Shown: one piece after another, positions 58,081-64,000 of the stretch | Numbering within the stretch: position 1 is the first letter of the stretch | Layout: each line of letters begins with the position of its first letter | Assembly: GCA_027563935.2 (NCBI GenBank) | Contig: CM050449.1 | Location: forward strand, 81,561,178-81,625,177 | DNA from: Costus lasius | Taxonomy: Eukaryota; Streptophyta; Magnoliopsida; Zingiberales; Costaceae | Length of the DNA stretch: 64,000 nucleotides | Direction of reading: 5' to 3' | Notes under the pieces: model-generated | What the model was told of the DNA's origin: nothing | Databases searched by the model: none | What the model saw: only the letters and a program-made list of their open reading frames with translations | Translations under genes and position numbers: made by a program

Positions 58081-59154
58081 GGACTATTAAATTAGCGCTT
58101 CTTGGGAGGCAACCCAAGCAAAACTTTTTCTTTTTCTTTGATTTTGGTTTATTTTTGCTTAGGTTTACTTTATTTAGAGTTAACCCTTTTTTTTTCTTCT
58201 GATTTTTTGCGATTTCTTTTAGATTTTTTGAATTTTGATTATAAAATACCGTAGTACCGTATTTTCTCGACGAACTCTCACGGTACCGTATTTCTGAACA
58301 TTTTTGAACAGAAAGTTTTTTTTTTCATTTTACGGCAGTACCGTGGTCGCTTGCACGGTACCGTATTTTTGGCCAGATTTAAACAGAAAGATTTTTTTCA
58401 TTACACGGTAGCACTGGGGTCGCTTGCATGGTACCGTATTTTTGGCCGATTTAAAGCAGAAAGTTGTTCTGGTTTTACGGCACTACTATGGATTCTTGCA
58501 CGGTACCGTAATTTTGAGGAATTTTGGACAGAATTTTTTTTTTCAAATTACGGCGGTATCGTATTTTCACATGGTGCCATATTTTCTACGTTTACCTGTA
58601 CAGAACCTGTAGCCAAAATACGGCTCTGCCGTATTCATTATACAGTGCCGTAATTCCACCCGACCCCACGTATTCACGTGCTGTATTTTGGGTTCGGCGC
58701 ACTGTTCTTAGGGTTTCTTCTCCCGAGTTTGCGCCGACTTTCTGTTTTTCCTCAAGCATGCGCTTTCCAAACATTCGTGTGATCTTTCCCCTCAACTTTC
58801 ATCCGATTCCAAGCAAAAATCGTGACGATTTTGAGCTCGATCACGATTATTTCTAAGTCGCTGGACTGTTTTCCGCCGAGATTTCGCTTCTTCTAACTCC
58901 TCTCATCCAGGCATAGATTTGCTTGCTTCCAAGTTCAGAAACCACCGTGGGAGAAACGAGATCACACACCGAGAAGATTTGGAGCTTGATCCCAACCTGA
59001 AACCCAGATTTGAAGCTTCGAACGTCACCCTGCTTTCCAGCCGCACGCCCCTGGGTAACGAGAACTCTTCTCAAATTTCTTCCATTTGACACTTATTTCA
59101 TTTGCGTTATATTATGGCACCTACCAAAAAGTTGGAATCAAATGCCACCACCGA
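58081..59154 (+). repeat. Non-coding spacer between pol and env-like gene with LTR-type palindrome array
   Basis: Begins with GCGCTTCTTGGGAGGCAACC just after pol. From 58246 to 58655 there are repeated inverted motifs (ACGGTACCGTATTT near 58280, 58354, 58430, 58500; TACGGCAGTACCG near 58332; TACGGCTCTGCCGTA near 58619) at about 75-80-bp spacing with a spacer like CAGAAAG-TTTTT. This is the same architecture as the arrays in the LTRs, but here outside an LTR. The following 58680-59100 resembles a leader (C/T-rich, no ORF). Confidence 0.75.
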
Positions 59155-60160
59155 ATGCCACCACCGAATCCATTCGGTATCATGTTTCGAGATGAGGAGC
59201 AAGAGCAAAGATACAACATACTACTTGCTCGATGCATTGTAAAAACAAAATACACCGATATTAGAGCTTTAGAGCTTCTTGGACTGAAAGATGATGTATT
59301 TTGGATGTATGACAAGGTAGGATTGAGAGAATTTTTTGAAATGACACCTGAAACATACTTACCTGTTGTTCTAGAAGTTCTTAGTAGCCTGGAAATAAGT
59401 TGGGAGGAATACATGGATCACACAGCTGAAGGAGAGATCAGATTTAGGATGATGAATGAAGAGAGGAGACTCTCTTTCAATGAAATTCGACGTATATTCC
59501 ACTTCCCATGAAAGGGACGTACTGAACCACCCATTGGATTCATTGAGCACATTTTTTGGAACCAAATATCATTAGACAGCAAATTCTCAGCATCAACAGC
59601 AAGAGCCTCAAGAATATCGAACCCCTGTATCAGATATGCCCACCGCGTTCTTGCGCACACCATATTCGGGCGAGGGGACAGCGATGGTATTGTCACTCAC
59701 GCTGAGTTATTCCTGCTTTGGAGTATGCTACACGGTTACACAGTGGACATAGCCTTCTTTTTCATGAGACATCTGAATAAAGTATCAAGGGCTAAGAAGG
59801 GAGCTATAGTGATAGGAGGTTTTCTTACTCCTATAGCACTACATCTAGGGATTGCGCACCCTATGGGATCGAGGTTGCTAGAGGAAATTCGAGGATAGAT
59901 ATTGAGTTATGCATTGCAATGAAAATGATTCAGCGTGATGGAGATATATTGTTTGATCCAACAGCCTGGGCTTCCCATGTTGCCATTACCTAACCCCGAA
60001 CGAACCTCAGTACAAAATCTAGAGAATTGGAAGCTATCGTCGAGCTGTATATCTTATGCTACACCTGCACCTGACACATCATTGCCACCACCACCTCCTG
60101 CTTTGGGTAATGACCAGTTTGATATAGGTATTGACTCCTCACCGCCTAGAGTCACCGAGC
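59155..60160 (+). pseudogene. Athila ORF of env-like position in element C
   Basis: Reads from about 59155: NPFGIMFRDEEQEQRYNILL, TKYTDIRALELLGLKDDVFW, EFFEMTPETYLPVVLEVLSS, IRFRMMNEERRLSFNEIRRI. This matches the style of the Athila ORF-1 family of plant elements, a protein of unknown function; in Athila-type elements a gene in this position, after pol, is called env-like. After TGA at 59509-59511 the frame continues (PPIGFIEHIFWNQISLDSKF, TPIALHLGIAHPMGSRLLEE) to a stop near 59897, then a frameshift (IDIELCIAMKMIQRDGDILF). The end is lost at the junction with D. No clear signal peptide or membrane anchor remains. A 13-bp duplication (ATGCCACCACCGA) at 59142-59167 blurs the true start. Confidence 0.72.
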
Positions 60161-60164
60161 CACT

Positions 60165-61611
60165 GCCTATTGTGTCCGCAGAGACCTACATGTTAAGTAC
60201 CAAATAGATGTTTTCTCACTAGCTAAGAAAACCGAATAGGATGAAAGTAAATATGCAGAAAAGTATGCTAAAAGATGATCAGAGAGAAAAACATGGGACT
60301 AGGATTTCATCCACCTTAATTTTAATGACTAGATAAGAATAAAAGGTCATCAGTCAAATCTTATTATGATAAAGACCTAATTTACTTTATAAAAGGATCA
60401 TCTCGCTCTCGCGCAGACAATCATACAAAGGACCAATCCTCGCTCTCGTGCAAAATCTATCCAATGCTAAAAATAAGTAAATCATTGAACAAAGAACTCA
60501 AGGATCACTCTCGTGCATCCGAGTTCTAAATCAATCATCTCAAGTGGAATCTCAAGGATCACTCTCGTGCATCCTGAAACTCAACACAGGTTTTACTTAT
60601 AGTTTTTCGACGACTCGATCCTCACTCTCGTGCAAGATCAAATTAAGTCTAACACAATAAATTAACCCTAGATTCAAATTATCAACATGGCAATAAATTC
60701 ACTAAAAATCAGAATTCAAAGAACAAACCTAATCTCTTACGATAAGTTCTAAACTCAATGATTTCTAGGGTTCCGAATTTCACAATCAACCTCTCGGTCT
60801 ATTTCGCAAAGCTCTAAAACATGCTGATATTTATAAAACTAAAGAGAATTAAAGAACAATCAATCACAAAAGTAAAATTATCATATTAAAATTAAACTTG
60901 ACAAAAATCAATGTTTTCTAGTCATTAACAAACTAAGGGGATTACACCCCATGTCCCATAAAAAGATCTAAGCTTTCATGGTGAAAGGATTACAACAAAC
61001 CATAATTTCAGAGGATTAGAAAGTGAAAAAGGGGAAGGAAAGTTACAAAACAGGGTTGTAATTGAAATACAACCCGTAATTTCGCGTGTGAACAGTGGTG
61101 TCACTACTATTTTGATGATTTCTCCCTTGATCAGACTCCAAATGCTCTAAAACTTTTGGGGCGTGCTCTCCTACTCCAGATGAAGCTTCGGTGTAAACAT
61201 CACGGTCTGAGATGTCCTCTACTCCTCTCGGTGCGAGGACAAACCCTAACCGCCTCTCTGACAATTGCTATCTCAATTGGTATAAAAATTCAGGCTTTCT
61301 GTTCGTACGTCTTCTCCTCTTAAAGACGAGTCCGCAGCATCTTTCAGATCTCAATTTGGAGCTCTGGATGAAAAGTTATGGTCCACGCAAGATTCAGACC
61401 CGAAAAACTCGAGAAAAACGGCCCACAATACGGTACCATGAAAGTTTTACTGTAAAAAACGGCAGTGCCGTATTTTTACCCAGAATTGCGAAATTTTTTG
61501 TATAAAATTCTCCAAAAATACGGTACCATGAGATTTTGTCCCAAAAATACGGTAGTTCCATATTTTTCCCAAAATGTCTGATTTGAGTCATCCAAAAATA
61601 CGGTGTCATCA
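60165..61611 (-). repeat. 3' LTR of element D, 3'-truncated
   Basis: Collinear with solo LTR B from its TGATGACACC start (61611) to CAGAGACC near 60180; a further match GTGTCCGCA near 60172 suggests a 55-bp internal deletion there. Has palindrome motifs at 61420-61610 (arms like GGCA/TGCC and GGTAC, more decayed) and five hairpins at 60411-60640, mostly CAC-GAGA-GTG or CGC-GAGA-GCG. Contains AGGGTTTGTCCTCGCACCGA as in B. Confidence 0.82.
60411..60640 (-). promoter_or_regulatory. Array of five GAGA hairpins in LTR D
   Basis: On the minus strand: GATCTT-G-CAC-GAGA-GTG-AGGATC (60617-60640), GGAT-G-CAC-GAGA-GTG-ATCC (about 60555-60575 and 60501-60521), TTTT-G-CAC-GAGA-GCG (about 60437-60458, inner A-C mismatch) and TTGTCT-G-CGC-GAGA-GCG-AGATGA (60408-60430). 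Four of five keep full inner pairing. B carries the same five with loop GAAA (one GGAA). Confidence 0.68.
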
Positions 61612-63440
61612 AACACATAAGACTCAAATTTTGCTTGTCCTCAAGCAAATAAATAAGAACAATGTTATGTATGGAAAATATGCTCTTTTATGAAAAAATA
61701 AATTTCTAAAATATAATCACTCATGAAATACTCTATCAACTTTTTGCACAAAATTTCAGATAAATACATCATCCAATGAATTTAATCTTTAAGATTCACA
61801 GCTTTGATCAAATAAAATTTCTCAACTCGCATAATAAAAAGAATCTCAATCTCATGATTTCACCTTTATTTTAGTTTAAATCTATCATACCTTTGTTTAT
61901 AGGAATAGGATATCCAAAATCTTTTTCCACTCAAAATCTCTTTTTCTCTCTTTTTTTTGTGTTTTTAATGGTATGTACCCACATAGATACACACTTTTTA
62001 TTTGGACTTCAACTCTTATCTTCGGTACCACTGTCAATTTTACACAGTGCCAAGTAGAGGAGTCATTCTCTCATGCCTACCCAAAATTTTTCTCTCATCA
62101 AATTTTTTTATAATTTTTGACTTCAACCCATGTCTTAGGTACCACTGTTAATTTTGCACAGTGCCAAGTAGGGGAGTCTCTCACTATTTTTGTGGATCAT
62201 GGATTCGTCCTTCCCAACAAATAGTAAAATAGACCAAACATCAACTAGGCTAATCAATTGACATCACTTCAAAAATTACACTCATATGCTCATTTTATTC
62301 AAGAAAGATGCTTTACTCTTAGATTACATTCATCAAACAACATACCTACCCAAAACATATGCATCAATCAATGGATAATTTCAACAAGTAGATATATATT
62401 GAAGAAATAAATTCAACATAATAGGTATATCTTCATTCACGAGCATTAGCATGAACTTTCATAATCAATGTAGAAAAATCTACCCATCTAAGAAAAACAT
62501 ATCATCAACTTATCAATCTTATCATGTCCACAAAAAATTTCTAATTCAATGCAAAAGGTGTGAAGCATGAAAACTCATATAATCATAGTTAAAAGTGTAA
62601 CATGATTGGTCCATATAATCACATAAGGCTCAAACAATGCAAAGGGTGTAAAGTGATAACAAATCAAAGATGCAACCATATGAAATAATCATGAATACAA
62701 GAGAGTGTAAACAATACTCACAAAACTATATAGCAAGGTCTGACCCAAAGTACATAAGGCTCAGATCAAAAACAGTGTCGGGGCATATGCTGCTAGGTTC
62801 AAAGATGTGTCATTTGAAAATTTTACCTGCAAAATTTAAGGTACATAAGGCTCAGTCTAAAAATAGTCTCTAAAAATAATAATGATAAAAATAATTTTCT
62901 AAAAGAAGAATCAGATATATCATCGATGGTCCAAAAGAGGATGCCGGTAGAAAGAATCGAGCAGAGGTGGAACAGAGGCTAGCTGAAAAGCTGCTAGCAA
63001 TGATGGTGATGATGCCGACAGTAGAGTGAGTAATCTCTAGTGGCCTACTAGAGAATACAGTCATAGAGGTGAGATCGTCGGCCGGTGCAAAAGATAGTAC
63101 TGCATAAAAAAAATCAGAGTCAATAATAAAGAACTGCTGCAAAAATAAATAAAATCATGGAATAAGAGGCAGCAAAAGAAATACGAATCTGCTGGTGGTA
63201 TGATCTAGTGTCGACGACTAGAGACAGTGATGTCAAAGGCAGATGTAGTGGTGGCTAGAGGTGCTGCAAATCTAGAGAAGAAGCTGCAGGTGTCCAAGGA
63301 GAGCAGTGCAACCGTAAAGAATTTTATTTTCCTGCAAAAAAAAATTAATTCTAAAAATAAACTAAAATAAAAGAAACTAAATTAAGGCAGAAGTGCTTGG
63401 GTTGCCTCCCAAGAAGAGCTAATTTTTGGTCCATAGCTTG
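61612..63440 (-). other. 3' untranslated region of element D
   Basis: No gene is supported. Minus-strand landmarks shared with A: GGGAGGCAACCC after the ORF, a duplicated segment with TTGGCACTGTG-TAAAATT (around 62155 and 62045), and TTGCTTGAGGACAAGCAA (61630-61650) before the LTR. It is longer than in A. The phrase ACATAAGGCTCA occurs about three times (near 62620, 62753, 62843). Confidence 0.65.
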
Positions 63441-63455
63441 ACCTAAACTCAGTTA

Positions 63456-64000
63456 TCATGGTGAAGCAGGTGAATCAGTACCAAAGTAAAGAGCAAACAA
63501 TTTTCTGCATTTTCGCTGTCCAAAAAGTTTAGCCACTAAATCAAACATCCAAAATTTCATGTAAATCACAATTGAAGTGGCTTTTTTAAATTTGCAAAAA
63601 TTAAAATCAAAATTTTTAAATCCACTGAAAGAAATCTTTATGATCTTCCTATGTTTGTCAAAAAGCAAAATCATTAGTCCTTTCTTCAAATTAATGTTTT
63701 CAATAGCAATAAGAAAAGGACTTTGATCAAAAGATTCAAATATTGGATCATCAAAATAAGTTTTATGTCTTTCATTAGATTCCTCAATAAAGCATGAATT
63801 TTCAAATAAATCAAAAGATTCAACAAAAGATATGGGCAAAACATCAGAGTGAGATTCATCAGTGTTTGTATTTTTTAAATCTTTTTCAATTTCCTCATGT
63901 TCATCATCAAACAATTTTTCAATATCAAAATTATCAACAAAATCAAGATGAGACTCTTTAAAATCAATTTCCTCATGCCTCCCCACAAATAATTCATCAT
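63456..64000 (-). CDS. Unknown acidic ORF of element D (partial, open to window edge)
   Basis: At least 181 codons, open from the window edge to a stop at 63456. It reads GRHEEIDFKESHLDFVDNFD, then EHEEIEKDLKNTNTDESHSD, FDLFENSCFIEESNERHKTY, IENINLKKGLMILLFDKHRK, and ends RKCRKLFALYFGTDSPASP. The N-terminal half is Asp/Glu/Phe-rich; the C-terminal half is basic and aromatic. It lies immediately upstream of the GGGAGGCAACCC motif, where A and C carry the integrase C-terminus, and resembles none of the pol domains. No known family is recognised. It may be a protein specific to a non-autonomous branch of these elements. The absence of stops over more than 540 bp, next to heavily damaged relatives, is notable. 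Confidence 0.55.
   Translation of the reverse strand, partial: DELFVGRHEEIDFKESHLDFVDNFDIEKLFDDEHEEIEKDLKNTNTDESHSDVLPISFVESFDLFENSCFIEESNERHKTYFDDPIFESFDQSPFLIAIENINLKKGLMILLFDKHRKIIKISFSGFKNFDFNFCKFKKATSIVIYMKFWMFDLVAKLFGQRKCRKLFALYFGTDSPASP

Larger units (their letters stand above)
50564..60165 (+). mobile_element. Element C: Athila-like element with 5' LTR, gag, pol and env-like gene; 3' end missing
   Basis: Inserted in the integrase C-terminus of E. Order: 5' LTR (50564-52497), tRNA-Asp primer site, gag, PR-RT-RNase H-INT, a non-coding stretch with an LTR-like palindrome array, and an Athila ORF of env-like position. Instead of a 3' LTR, the sequence changes near 60165 to a reverse LTR of a different subfamily (D). 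The 5' target duplication would be GGAAC (50559-50563) but its partner is not in the window. It is the best preserved pol here, with about five disabling lesions. Confidence 0.88.
60165..64000 (-). mobile_element. Element D: Athila-like element in reverse orientation, partial
   Basis: On the minus strand the order is an ORF (64000 to 63456), the GGGAGGCAACCC motif (63397-63415), a 3' untranslated region and a 3' LTR starting TGATGACACCG (61611). The LTR subfamily is that of solo LTR B, not that of C. The LTR lacks about its last 250 bp; the cut is joined to the env-like gene of C. The 5' part lies beyond the window. Confidence 0.82.

Overview
This window is a repeat-dominated stretch of a flowering-plant nuclear genome. 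The evidence is nested Ty3/gypsy LTR retrotransposons of two plant lineages (an Athila-like group with tRNA-Asp primer sites, and a chromovirus-like element with a tRNA-Met primer site), fragments of a plant kinesin with a malectin-like domain, a GDSL esterase first exon, a MITE, and several kilobases of satellite-like DNA. No intact host gene is visible; almost every coding segment is interrupted by stops, frameshifts or insertions.

Layout. 1-607: perfect alternating purine-pyrimidine tract. 1140-6210: degenerate GGATCAAGG-type minisatellite with an embedded MITE (2924-3172). 6210-7182: kinesin KIN-14/malectin pseudogene fragment, minus strand. 7430-19809: element A, an Athila-like element with both LTRs and an ATACA target duplication, carrying a reverse solo LTR (B, 10797-12907, ACATT duplication) in its gag. 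19815-22250: short tandem repeats and a decayed copia trace. 22251-25800: purine-rich unassigned DNA, then a 42/84-bp tandem array. 25801-31560: CATG-rich satellite with higher-order repeats. 34060-34620: second kinesin fragment. 34621-38910: unassigned DNA with local duplications and a GDSL exon. 38911-50563: element E, an old chromovirus-like element split by solo LTR F (41942-46202, itself containing the small element H), by solo LTR G (48277-49720), and by element C. 50564-about 60165: element C, Athila-like, 5' LTR-gag-pol-env-like, with no 3' LTR visible. About 60165-64000: element D, a related element in reverse orientation, cut at C and running off the window.

Order of events from nesting: E is the oldest host element; F, G and C landed in it; H lies inside F; B lies inside A. 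Element A's two LTRs differ at about 7 of the first 150 bases, so A is not recent.

The most unusual signal is shared by the Athila-like LTRs A, B, C, D, F and G but was not seen in E. Each carries (i) an upstream array of palindromes whose sequence differs between families, and (ii) a downstream series of short inverted repeats that would fold, in RNA, into hairpins with a bulged G and a GNRA-type loop, with changes that keep pairing within the stems (weaker in F and G). In F and G these lie downstream of a TATA box, so they should be in the RNA leader. The LTR 3' ends also seem to have grown by absorbing old primer-binding sites.
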